The notes under the pieces were generated by a model. That model saw only the letters and a program-made list of their open reading frames with translations, made no database searches and was not told where the DNA came from. A program made the position numbers and the translations under genes. Positions 25,994-34,487 of a DNA stretch of 64,000 bases are shown in pieces; positions within the stretch are counted from its first letter, which is position 1; every line of letters starts with the position of its first letter. The stretch covers positions 7,115-71,114 of the forward strand of contig JAJYWG010000120.1 of the NCBI GenBank assembly GCA_021791615.1. Reading direction: 5' to 3'. This DNA is from Actinomycetes bacterium. GTDB lineage: Bacteria; Actinomycetota; Acidimicrobiia; Acidimicrobiales; RAAP-2.

Positions 25994-28900
25994 GTGACCA
26001 CGCCGACGCCGACCCCGGCCCCGATACCGACTGGACCGAGTGCGCCCGATCGCCCGGCCACCCCCGCCGAGCTTGGCGCCGATGCCACCGTGCTGCGCGT
26101 TCCCCTGGGGCAGCGGGTGATGGTGCTCGGGGACCTGCTGCTGCCCGCCGCGGCGACGGCCTCGTCCAAAGCACTGGCGACCGACATCGCGCTCACCCTC
26201 GACCAGTGGGAGGGACCCGGCACGGTGATCGTGTGCGGGAACCTCTTCAGCTCTCGTGCGCAGCCTTGCGGGCACGAGCTCCAAGACGGCGCTTCAGCAC
26301 CTGATGCTGGTACGGGCGGGCTCGACGCACTTGCAGCGCTCGACGCCCACGGCGTGCTGACCGCGGCGATCAAGGAGTTCTGCCGGCGCGCCGACTGCCG
26401 GCTACTCGTCCTGCCGGGCTGGCGGGACATCGGGGCGGTCACCGATCCGGCGGTGCTGGTGGCCCTGGGCGAGCTCGGCATCGAGGTGGTCAACGGGGTC
26501 GACTTGGAGATGCTGACTGCGGCCGGCACCCGCCGGGTTCAGGTGCGCTCGGCCTACCCCGACCACCATGTCGCCACGGTTGTCGAGGGCGGTGACAGTG
26601 CAGTCCAACCCTGGCTCGATGGGATCGATCGGCTCGAGGACCCGTCCTCGTCCAATCGTTTCGTGACGTCGCGCACCTTGTACCGGAGGTTCGGTCGCTA
26701 CGTCTGGATCCCGCCGATCGTGGCGCTGCTGGTCGCAGTCGTCATCCGGATGGCCGTGGTGTTCCACGGCGTGGAGCGGCTCGTGCGCCGAGAGGCGGGA
26801 GTACGCAAGGTCCTGCTCCACGCGTACAGCGCGCCGTGGAGCACTCGTCTTCTGTTCCTCCTGGGAGTCGTCGTCGTGCTCGAGCTGGCGGTCGCACTGG
26901 CCGTCGCCTGGGCCTCCAGACGATTCTGGCGCTCCCATGGCGGGGGGGAGCTCGCGTCCCCCTGGGATACCGTGCCGCGGTACGGTCCCGAAGTCTCGCC
27001 CGCCTCCAGCGGCCTCGATGTCGACGGCGACGACGCGCTCGATCACGCCCGGGCCGCGGTGGCCGGCGGAGCCGCCGGCCTCGTCGTCGGCGGAAGGCTC
27101 CGAGCCGAGCTCACCCACCTCGGGCCTGGCTTCTTCGCCTGTCCTGGGGGCACCAGCGAGCTGGTGCGCGAGCACCGTGGGCGCCTCGGTCTCCCCCCGG
27201 TGTTCCTCCATCACCGCCAGGCCAGTGCCATCGAGCTCGAGAGCGGCGCCGATCTCCACGTGCGTCTCCTGCTCGCCGATGTGGACTTGCCGTCCTCGAC
27301 CACGCTCGAGCGCCTGGCCACCGGCTACCGGGTGGTGAAGGGGTACAAAGCGGCAGCGGACCTCCACCCAGGGGTGAAGGCGTCATGGCCCCACGGAGAC
27401 TCGTGGCCCCCCGCGCCCGGCGTCGCCGCCGATCGGGTCCGAGTCCGGCGAGTGCGGCGACTTGCCTCCGCCGCGATCTTCGCCGCCGGTTTGGTCGATC
27501 TCATCGTCGCCGTCAACCGGCCGCTGGCCAGCCACCTCCACGTCGTGCGCGAGTACCTTCCCCTCGGCATCGTCCAGGCAGCCGGGGCCCTCGTCGCGCT
27601 CGCAGGCATTGCCCTCATGATGCTTGCCCGAGGCATCCTGCGGGGCCAGCGGCGGGCGTGGGTGGTGGCGGTGGCGCTCCTCGCAGCGACCACCGTGCTC
27701 CACGTCCTCCACGGTGCCAGCCCGGCCGGACTGATCCTGACGGTCGGGGTGCTCCTCCTGCTTCTCACCGAACGCGAGCTCTTCAGGAGCGCCGGCGACC
27801 GCTCGTCGTGGCTCACGGCCGCGGTGACCCTCGTCGGCGGCGCCGTGCTGGCCGTCGGGCTCGCGAGCTCGGCCATCGAGGTCAACGGAAGCTTCCGACG
27901 CCACACCCTGCCTTCGTGGCCGCTGGTGCTCCTCGCCGTGGTCGAGCGCATGGTCGGCCTCCAGACGGTTGCGCTCGTCGACCCGGTCAACGACTGGGTT
28001 GCCCCCAGCATGCTGGCCGTAGGGATCGGCCTGGCCGTGGTCACGCTGTACCTTCTCACCCGTCCAGTGGTGGACCGGACCCTGTCGTCCCGGCGACCCG
28101 GGAGCGACGGCGAGCACCACGCCAGCCGCCGGGCGGCCGAGCTGCGAGCCCGCGACATCGTCCGACGTCACGGGACCGGGACGCTGGACTACTTCGCCCT
28201 GCGCGACGACAAGCAGTGGTTCTTCCATCGCGACAGCCTGGTGGCCTACGCCGTCTACGGGGGGGTGTGCCTGGTCTCCCCCGACCCGATCGGCCCCCAC
28301 AGCGAGCGTCTGCACGTGTGGGACGCCTTCCGCCGGTTCTGCGACCGGAGAGGCTGGGGGGTGGCGGTGATTGCGGCTGCCGAGGAGTGGCTGCCCATCT
28401 ACCGGAGCTCGGGCATGCGACACGTCTACATCGGGGACGAGGCGGTCGTCGACGTGCAGCGCTTCTCGCTGGCCGGCGGCAAGATGAAGGGGCTCCGCCA
28501 GGCGGTGGCCCGCGTCGAGCGCTACGGCTACACCGTCGAATTCTTCGATCCCTCGGCCGTCCCGATCGAGCTGGCCAACGAGCTGGTCGACCTCATGGGA
28601 CGCAATCGCCGGGGTAACCACGAGCGCGGCTTCTCGATGATGCTCGGGCGGATCTTCGACCAGCGTGACGCCGGTCTCCTGCTCACCGTCGTGTTCGGAC
28701 CCGGCCACGATGCCGTCGCGATGTGCCAGTTCGTTCCGTCGGCAGCCATTCGCGGCTACTCGCTCGACCTCATGCGCCGGGACCCGGGTGAGCATCCCAA
28801 CGGACTGCTGGACTACGCCCTGTGCTCGACCATCGAGCACCTGCGCGCGGGTGGCCAGCGGGGCCTCAGTCTCAATTTCGCGGCGATGCGCTCGACCCTC

Positions 28901-29206
28901 GAGGGCGAGAGCGGGGACGGCATCACCCAACGCCTGGAGCGCTGGGCGCTCAAGCGCATGTCGACGATCCTCCAGATCGAATCGCTCTGGCGCTTCAATG
29001 CCAAGTACGAGCCCTCGTGGCTCCCTCGCTACGTGGTCTTCGACTCGGCTGAGCAGTTCGCGCCGACCCTCGTCACCATTTTGCGAGCCGAGGCGATGAC
29101 AGAGGTCCCCGTCATCGGCCGCCTGCTCGTCCCCTCGGCCGCCCGGCGTCGCGGCCTGGCGGCATCCGTGCCTGCACCCGGGCCGGGCGACCCTTCGAGC
29201 CGGTGA
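25994..29206 (+). CDS. Membrane phosphatidylglycerol lysyltransferase-like protein with degenerate phosphoesterase domain
   Basis: A 1070-residue protein in three parts. Residues about 25-450 resemble actinobacterial calcineurin-like phosphoesterases and contain two membrane helices (about 236-260 and 285-308). Residues about 489-690 hold six or seven helices. Residues about 715-1040 are a DUF2156/LPG synthase domain, recognizable by DYFALRDDKQWFF, GGKMKGLRQAV and the late SLNFAAMRSTLEGE. The C-terminal part transfers lysine or another amino acid from tRNA to phosphatidylglycerol, as in MprF and LysX. In the front part the expected metal motifs are changed: DxH reads GDLLLP, GD reads CGNLF, GNHD reads GWRD, GHTH reads GGRL. 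GTG start at 25994. No lysyl-tRNA synthetase domain is attached. Confidence 0.75.
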   Translation: MTTPTPTPAPIPTGPSAPDRPATPAELGADATVLRVPLGQRVMVLGDLLLPAAATASSKALATDIALTLDQWEGPGTVIVCGNLFSSRAQPCGHELQDGASAPDAGTGGLDALAALDAHGVLTAAIKEFCRRADCRLLVLPGWRDIGAVTDPAVLVALGELGIEVVNGVDLEMLTAAGTRRVQVRSAYPDHHVATVVEGGDSAVQPWLDGIDRLEDPSSSNRFVTSRTLYRRFGRYVWIPPIVALLVAVVIRMAVVFHGVERLVRREAGVRKVLLHAYSAPWSTRLLFLLGVVVVLELAVALAVAWASRRFWRSHGGGELASPWDTVPRYGPEVSPASSGLDVDGDDALDHARAAVAGGAAGLVVGGRLRAELTHLGPGFFACPGGTSELVREHRGRLGLPPVFLHHRQASAIELESGADLHVRLLLADVDLPSSTTLERLATGYRVVKGYKAAADLHPGVKASWPHGDSWPPAPGVAADRVRVRRVRRLASAAIFAAGLVDLIVAVNRPLASHLHVVREYLPLGIVQAAGALVALAGIALMMLARGILRGQRRAWVVAVALLAATTVLHVLHGASPAGLILTVGVLLLLLTERELFRSAGDRSSWLTAAVTLVGGAVLAVGLASSAIEVNGSFRRHTLPSWPLVLLAVVERMVGLQTVALVDPVNDWVAPSMLAVGIGLAVVTLYLLTRPVVDRTLSSRRPGSDGEHHASRRAAELRARDIVRRHGTGTLDYFALRDDKQWFFHRDSLVAYAVYGGVCLVSPDPIGPHSERLHVWDAFRRFCDRRGWGVAVIAAAEEWLPIYRSSGMRHVYIGDEAVVDVQRFSLAGGKMKGLRQAVARVERYGYTVEFFDPSAVPIELANELVDLMGRNRRGNHERGFSMMLGRIFDQRDAGLLLTVVFGPGHDAVAMCQFVPSAAIRGYSLDLMRRDPGEHPNGLLDYALCSTIEHLRAGGQRGLSLNFAAMRSTLEGESGDGITQRLERWALKRMSTILQIESLWRFNAKYEPSWLPRYVVFDSAEQFAPTLVTILRAEAMTEVPVIGRLLVPSAARRRGLAASVPAPGPGDPSSR

Positions 29207-29404
29207 TGGGCTCGGCCTATCGTGGGACCACGGTGATCGGGCAATCGAAGCGCCCTGGGTTCCTTGGAGGTTCCCGACGCCTGGCACGTGGCCATGCTCG
29301 AAGTGCCGAAGTGCCGAAGTGCCGAAGTGGACCGTGGACCAGATCACGGACTGGCTCGGCCCTTCGGATCGAGCCCGCTGAGGAGCCAATCGTTCAAATG
29401 CCCC
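29207..29404. other. Convergent gap between lysyltransferase gene and arsR
   Basis: 198 bases without a gene. The only visible structure is the tandem octamer repeat at 29299-29330. No clear terminator hairpin was found. Confidence 0.5.
29299..29330 (+). repeat. Tandem octamer repeat, four copies
   Basis: CGAAGTGC occurs three times in tandem, followed by CGAAGTGG, in the non-coding gap. It is too short and close-packed for CRISPR. It could be a slippage product or a protein-binding tract. Confidence 0.85.
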
Positions 29405-29749
29405 TCAAGTAGCCGAGCTCGGTCCCGATGCTTGGATCTGTTCGAGCAGCTCCTGGGTTTCGGCGAGGGACGCGGTGATGATCCGCTTGGCCACTTCGAG
29501 CAGCTCGAAGAGCATCGGCTCCCCCACCGAGTAGTACACGCTCGATCCCGCCTTGCGCGCTTGGATGAGGTTGGCCCTTCGCATGAGGCCCAGCTGCTGG
29601 GAGAGATGCGACGCTTCGATGCCGACTTCGGGGATGAGCTCGCTGACGGGTCTCTCGCCGTCGCGCAGCACTTCGAGGATGCGAATGCGGGCCGGATGGC
29701 CGAGGGCCTTGAAAAACTCCGCCTTCACTTGGTAGATGGGGGTCGTCAT
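29405..29749 (-). CDS. ArsR-family repressor, Rv0081-like
   Basis: A 114-residue winged-helix regulator. MTTPIYQVKAEFFKALGHPARIR and SHLSQQLGLMRRANL closely follow the pattern I know for M. tuberculosis Rv0081, the hypoxia-linked regulator beside the hycD-hycE genes there. There is no cysteine at all, so it cannot use the classic ArsR metal site; the signal is unknown. ATG at 29749 is set by AGGAGG eight bases upstream; a GTG at 29758 is too close to that site. It lies 127 bases after the hydrogenase-like cluster with its own promoter-like TATAAC at 29846-29851. Confidence 0.88.
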   Translation of the reverse strand: MTTPIYQVKAEFFKALGHPARIRILEVLRDGERPVSELIPEVGIEASHLSQQLGLMRRANLIQARKAGSSVYYSVGEPMLFELLEVAKRIITASLAETQELLEQIQASGPSSAT

Positions 29750-29840
29750 CCAGAGCACCTCCTAGGTGCACGATTCGCCGTGCCTCCGCGGCGCGGGCGC
29801 GATTTCTGATGACCGTCAACGGGCACGTGAATTGCTGAGG

Positions 29841-29859
29841 TCAACGTTATATGAGTTGA
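29841..29859 (-). promoter_or_regulatory. arsR promoter with inverted repeat
   Basis: A 5-bp inverted repeat TCAAC-N9-GTTGA encloses a minus-strand -10-like TATAAC (29846-29851). The TCAAC(T) half also occurs in the larger repeat before hyfI, so this may be a self-regulation site. About 90 bases of leader precede the ATG. Confidence 0.4.
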
Positions 29860-29885
29860 TGAATCTGGCAGTCCTCGCTCCGCGG

Positions 29886-31418
29886 TCACAGGTCGTTGCC
29901 GGCGTAGGAGAGGTTGAAGCTCTTGTTGGCAAGGGGGAAGTCCGGGACGATCGTGTCGGCCAGGGAGACAGGTAGGGCCGGCCAGTTGAGGAACGAGGGA
30001 TCCACGATCTTCACCCTCGCGAGCCGACCCTCGTCGTCGAGCTCCACCCGGTGCACGATGCTGCCTCGCCAACCCTCGGTGATGCCGGCTCCACCGGCTG
30101 CCCGGTCGTGCACGGCGCCGGCATCGAGTGACCCGACGGCACGGAGCTCGGGGGCACGCGCGACGAGGTCGCTGAGCAGCGAAAGCGAAGTGCGCACCTC
30201 GTCAACCCGGATGGCGTAGCGGGCCAGGACGTCTCCGGTCGTCTGTCGTGCCGGGATGAACCCGTCAGACAACTCGACGAAAGGGTGCGCGCTCCGGGCA
30301 TCGAATTCCAGGCCTGACGCGCGGCCCACGACGCCCACGGCCCCGAGGCTTCGGGCATGGGCCTCGTCGAGAGTGGCGGTGCCCGTGAAGCGATCCATGA
30401 TCAAGGCGTTGGAGCCGGCCAGCTCGACCAACTCCTCGAACCTTGCTCTCACCTCGGCCAGCTCGGCCGGGGTGGGAAGGCGTTCGACGTGGGCTCCTCC
30501 AGGCGTCACACCCCCTCGCAGCAGCCGGTGACCGGTGACCTCGGCGTTGAGCTGGAGGAGCCCTTCGCGAAGCGAGAGAGCCCACGCGTGGGCCAAGCCG
30601 TACCCGACGTCGTTGCAGAGGGCGCCGATGTCGGCAACGTGGTTGTAGAGCCGTTCGAGCTCGAGAAGCACGGCCCGCACGACCTGGGCGCTGCCCGGGG
30701 GGCGGACGTGGTGTGCGTCCTCGATGGCTTGGCAGTAGGCGAGGGCGTGGCCGACGGCGGTGTCACCGGAGATCCGTTCGGCAATCTCGAGGCCGGAGAC
30801 GACGTCCTTGCCTTGGAGGAGCTTCTCGATCCCTTTGTGGACGAACCACAGTCGCGCCTTCATCCTCAAGATGGTCTCGCCGACGACCCAGAACCGGAAG
30901 TGCCCGGGCTCGATGAGGCCGGCGTGAACGGGTCCGACCGGGATCTCGAAGACCCCGTGTCCCTCGACCGCCACGAAGGGGAACGATCCGGCGTCGGGCA
31001 CCATGTCCGGCGGGTCAGTCGATTCATGGCGCATGGGGTGCCAGTTCGCCGGCCAGTGCTGGTGCAGGACCAGACGGCGGGGCTGGGGATGACCCAGAGG
31101 ATCAATGCCGTAGAGGTCGGAGAGCTCGCGTTCGAAGCGGCTGGCGGGGAACGACAGGGCGGCCAGCGTCGGGAGCTCGGGATGTGCCCGGTCGAGGGGG
31201 ACATGCAGCTCGACCCGGGTGTCGGGTGGTCCGGCGGTGAAGAGGTAGACGGCCCGCATGGCGGTGCCATCGTCATGACCCGAGACCAATGCGAGGCGCA
31301 TACCCCGAGCAAACAGCGATCGGGACGCTTCGACGAGCGTTGTCGGCAGCACGGTCCCGGCGAAGCGGTGGTGGCCGACGGGGCGGAGATCGACCGGAAG
31401 CGTCTCGACCCCGGTCAT
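29886..31418 (-). CDS. Hydrogenase-4-like large subunit without nickel-iron ligands (Ehr type)
   Basis: A 510-residue fusion of a NuoC-like N domain (about 1-150, with RFERELSDLYGI) and a NuoD/hydrogenase large-subunit domain. In a true hydrogenase the first metal motif reads RxCGIC; here it is ERISGDTAVGHALAYCQ, with Ser and Thr at the Cys places. The last motif DPCxxC reads DPSFLNWPALP, with Ser and Asn. All four ligands are thus gone, and the tail continues to NKSFNLSYAGNDL without cleavage-site features. This matches Ehr complexes and the product of the M. tuberculosis hycE gene (Rv0087) in context. The ATG overlaps the previous stop. The redox partner is unknown; it may bind quinone as NuoD does. 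Confidence 0.85.
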   Translation of the reverse strand: MTGVETLPVDLRPVGHHRFAGTVLPTTLVEASRSLFARGMRLALVSGHDDGTAMRAVYLFTAGPPDTRVELHVPLDRAHPELPTLAALSFPASRFERELSDLYGIDPLGHPQPRRLVLHQHWPANWHPMRHESTDPPDMVPDAGSFPFVAVEGHGVFEIPVGPVHAGLIEPGHFRFWVVGETILRMKARLWFVHKGIEKLLQGKDVVSGLEIAERISGDTAVGHALAYCQAIEDAHHVRPPGSAQVVRAVLLELERLYNHVADIGALCNDVGYGLAHAWALSLREGLLQLNAEVTGHRLLRGGVTPGGAHVERLPTPAELAEVRARFEELVELAGSNALIMDRFTGTATLDEAHARSLGAVGVVGRASGLEFDARSAHPFVELSDGFIPARQTTGDVLARYAIRVDEVRTSLSLLSDLVARAPELRAVGSLDAGAVHDRAAGGAGITEGWRGSIVHRVELDDEGRLARVKIVDPSFLNWPALPVSLADTIVPDFPLANKSFNLSYAGNDL

Positions 31419-32872
31419 GGGGAGATCACGTGGGCAGCGGCTTCGAGCAGGCTCGACAACGGCCAAGCGAACACACCGATCAGACCGCAGACGACCAGGC
31501 CGCTCACGAGGGGTGCGGTCACCCATTTCGGTGGCGGTGCCAGTGCCTCGGTGGTGTTGGTCGAGCCGATGAGCATGTGGCGGGCATGACTGACGACAGC
31601 AACAAAGATGACCACCATGGCGATCACCGCCGCGACGGCCGCCCAGCCGAGCCCGACTTGGAACTCGGCGCGCACCATGAGCAGTTCGCTGGAGAACAAG
31701 CTGAACGGCGGGATGCCGAGCAGTGCCACGAGGCCGACACCGAACATTCCGCCGAGCACAGGACGCCGGGCCAAGAGGGCGTGGACCCCGTCAATCTGGC
31801 TGGTCCCTTCGACGAGCATGATCTCTCCGGAAGTGAGGAACAGCACGCTCTTCGCCAGGCCGTGACCCAAGATGTGCAGCAGCACGGCAGCGATGGCCAG
31901 GGGGACGCCGGCGGCGGCCCCCAGAGCGATGAGGCCCATGTGCTCGATGCTGTGGTACGCGAGCATCCGCTTGTAGTCGCGTTGGGTGAGGAGGAGGGAA
32001 GCGGCCAGGGCCAGCGACAGCAACGCCACGGTGACCAGCAGGGTGCGGGAGAACTCCGGTCCAAGGGCGACGTCGGCTACCGCCTTGAAACGCAGGATGG
32101 CGTAGAACGCCACGGTGAGCAGCACCCCCGACATGAGGGCGGAGATCGGGGCTGGAGCTTGGCTGTGGGCATCGGGAAGCCAGCTGTGCATGGGAGCCAG
32201 ACCCACCTTGGTGCCGTAGCCGAGAACGAGGAGAGCGAACCCGAGGCGCATCACCGAAGGGTCCAGATGGTGGGCGTGGGCCATCAGCGAGGTCCAGTCG
32301 AGGGCGTTGGCCGAACGTCCCCCGTCGTGGAGCGCGCACAGGTACACGAGCACGGTGCCGAAGAAGGCCAGTGCGATCCCAACCGAGCAGATCACGATGT
32401 ACTTCCACGAGGCTTCGAGGGCACCCTTGGTCCGCCGGTGCCCCACGAGGAACGTCGTGACGACGGTGGTGGCCTCGACGGCCACCCAGAGCACGCCGAC
32501 GTTGGCAGCCAGGACGGCGAGCAGCATGGTGGCGATGAACGCTTGGACGAGAATGCGGTAGGAGACGACCCGCCCCGGTGAGCACCGGCCGGCGGCCACT
32601 TCCACGGCCATGGTCCGGATCCCGACCCACGAGGCCAGCACGGCGATCGTCCCGATGACGATCACCATGAACCCGCTGAGGGCGTCGGCCCGCAAGACTC
32701 CTGCAGCCCCGCTCAAGGGCCCGTCGCTGACGACTCGCACCGAGGTCCACACCCCGAGACCGAGGACGGCAGCGTTGCTGGCCACCGCGACCCAGCCAGC
32801 CGAAGCGTGTCGCCATCCTGCGACGATGGCGCCGCCGATGAGCGGGAGGAAGACGATGAGGACCAAGAGCAT
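31415..32872 (-). CDS. hyfF: Hydrogenase-4-like antiporter subunit (HyfF type)
   Basis: A 485-residue membrane protein of the NuoL/M/N antiporter-like family with about 13 helices. Ion-path residues are present: Glu in LWVAVEATTVVTTFLVG, Lys in GYGTKVGLAPMHSWLPDA, Lys in QRDYKRMLAYHSIEHMG and the His in HILGHGLAKS. It should move protons or sodium when the soluble arm is reduced. The ATG overlaps the hyfE stop by one base. It corresponds in order to hycQ (Rv0086). Confidence 0.9.
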   Translation of the reverse strand: MLLVLIVFLPLIGGAIVAGWRHASAGWVAVASNAAVLGLGVWTSVRVVSDGPLSGAAGVLRADALSGFMVIVIGTIAVLASWVGIRTMAVEVAAGRCSPGRVVSYRILVQAFIATMLLAVLAANVGVLWVAVEATTVVTTFLVGHRRTKGALEASWKYIVICSVGIALAFFGTVLVYLCALHDGGRSANALDWTSLMAHAHHLDPSVMRLGFALLVLGYGTKVGLAPMHSWLPDAHSQAPAPISALMSGVLLTVAFYAILRFKAVADVALGPEFSRTLLVTVALLSLALAASLLLTQRDYKRMLAYHSIEHMGLIALGAAAGVPLAIAAVLLHILGHGLAKSVLFLTSGEIMLVEGTSQIDGVHALLARRPVLGGMFGVGLVALLGIPPFSLFSSELLMVRAEFQVGLGWAAVAAVIAMVVIFVAVVSHARHMLIGSTNTTEALAPPPKWVTAPLVSGLVVCGLIGVFAWPLSSLLEAAAHVISP

Positions 32873-33528
32873 CAGTCGTGCAGCTCCTTCAGCTCATCGA
32901 GCGAGAGGGTGCCGAACTCGCTCCGGAGGCGCTGGGCCAGGACCATGAGGACGACCACGCCCAACAGGACATCGAGGGAGATGCCGAGCTCGATGAGAAA
33001 CGGTACGCCGGCGGTGCAGAGAAAGGCCACCAACGCGACGCCGTTGTCAACGAGAAGCAGCCCCACCATCTGGAAGAGGGGGCGTCGCCGGGCGACCAGG
33101 ACGAAATAGCCGACGAGCATGGTGGCGACGCCGACGGGCACCAGCGCCCCTGCCGTCGTGCCCACGAAGGTGGCCACTCCCCGAGCTGCGGCGAATGCGA
33201 GGAGGATGAGCCCGGCGGAGGCGACGAGGGATGCGGGGACGTTGACCAGCGGACTGCCCTCGCGATCCAACGCCGAACCGCTCCCTGCTCTGCCGAGGAA
33301 CACGGGAATGACGACGCCCTTCACGGCGAGCTCGACGACCGCAGTGGCGATCAGCCCAGCATCGTGGGCATGGATGCCGAGGTCCATGGCGACCAGCCCG
33401 AGGGCAATCCCCTGGACGGCGACGATCCGGACCACCGAGCGCATCGAGCTCACCCACAGCACGGCGACGGCGCAGACGAGCACGGTGCCAGAAGCCAGCG
33501 TGAGCGTGGAGGCGAACGAGCCGCTCAT
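32872..33528 (-). CDS. hyfE: Hydrogenase-4-like small membrane subunit (HyfE type)
   Basis: A 218-residue protein with about seven helices. It carries the HyfE pattern, partly resembling NuoK: VQGIALGLVAMDLG and VVELAVKGVVIPVFL in the first half, then LLLVDNGVALVAFL and the final LGVVVLMVLAQRLRSEFG. It has a membrane-bound role inside the ion-moving arm. It sits between the hyfC and hyfF types and corresponds in order to hycP (Rv0085). Its ATG overlaps the hyfC stop. Confidence 0.85.
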   Translation of the reverse strand: MSGSFASTLTLASGTVLVCAVAVLWVSSMRSVVRIVAVQGIALGLVAMDLGIHAHDAGLIATAVVELAVKGVVIPVFLGRAGSGSALDREGSPLVNVPASLVASAGLILLAFAAARGVATFVGTTAGALVPVGVATMLVGYFVLVARRRPLFQMVGLLLVDNGVALVAFLCTAGVPFLIELGISLDVLLGVVVLMVLAQRLRSEFGTLSLDELKELHD

Positions 33529-34487
33529 GCGACCACCAGCGCGGAGATCACGGCCAGCACCGCCAGCACGAACGCCCCGGCAACGAGCTCTGGTACCCGG
33601 AACAGGCGGAGCTTGGCCACCGACACTTCGAAGGCTGCGAGCGCCGCGCCGAGGACAGCTACCTTTGCGCCGGTCGCCACCAGGCCCAATGCCAAATGCC
33701 CGGCACCGGGGGCGGTGGCAATGCCCCAGGGAATGAACAGATCGGCGAAGAGACCCAAAAGGACGGCCAGGCGCATCCCCTCACCCAACTTGACGAGTGC
33801 CAAGTCCGCGCCGGCGTACTCGAGCACCATGGCTTCGTGGATCATCGTCAGTTCGAGATGCGTGCTCGGGTTGTCGACCGGCAGGCGTCCACTCTCGGCC
33901 ACGATCACGATGAGGAACGCCACCAAGGCCAGCAGCCGTTGCGGGGTCGCCAACCAGGCCGGGTGGGCAAGTGACCTGGCGATGATGATCGGCACGTTGG
34001 ATGAGTGGGCCGGGACGGAGAGGGCGAGCAAGGCCACGAGGAGGGCGGGCTCGGACAGTGCGCCGATGGTCATGGCCCGGCTGGCACCCATGCCACCGAA
34101 CGAGGTGCCGGTGTCCAGGGCGGCCAACGCGATCGCCACCGAACCGACCAGCAAGAGGTAGACGACGGCGAACAGATCGGTCGAGTTTGCGAAGGCCGGA
34201 TCGGTCGCGAGCAGCGGGGCAGTGACGGCGACCACCAAGGTGGTGGCGACCAGCACGACCGGTGCGGCGGAAAAGACCCACCCGGCTTGGTCAGGTCGGG
34301 TCCGCTCCCTGCGGGCCAGCTTGCGCAAATCGAGCAGTGGCTGGTGGATCGGCGGTCCGACGCGGCCCTCCAGCCGGCAGCGCACTTTGCGCATCAATCC
34401 GACGAGGAGCGGGCCCCCGAGCGCCACCGTCATCACCTGGAGGAGCGAGATCGCCACGACCGAGACGGCCGGCCATTGCGCCGTCAT
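33525..34487 (-). CDS. hyfC: Hydrogenase-4-like NuoH-family subunit (HyfC/HycD type)
   Basis: A 320-residue NuoH-like protein with eight helices that joins the soluble and membrane arms. Typical blocks are LEGRVGPPIHQPLLDLRKL after helix 1, AESGRLPVDNPSTHLELTMIHEAM in the middle (acidic loop residues kept) and the closing helix. ATG at 34487 was chosen because it overlaps the hyfB stop (ATGA) and starts right before helix 1; the open frame above reads Arg/Gly-rich shadow. Confidence 0.9.
   Translation of the reverse strand: MTAQWPAVSVVAISLLQVMTVALGGPLLVGLMRKVRCRLEGRVGPPIHQPLLDLRKLARRERTRPDQAGWVFSAAPVVLVATTLVVAVTAPLLATDPAFANSTDLFAVVYLLLVGSVAIALAALDTGTSFGGMGASRAMTIGALSEPALLVALLALSVPAHSSNVPIIIARSLAHPAWLATPQRLLALVAFLIVIVAESGRLPVDNPSTHLELTMIHEAMVLEYAGADLALVKLGEGMRLAVLLGLFADLFIPWGIATAPGAGHLALGLVATGAKVAVLGAALAAFEVSVAKLRLFRVPELVAGAFVLAVLAVISALVVA

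Noticed and set aside
29299..29330. Short CRISPR array
   Set aside because: Units are 8 bases with no spacers.
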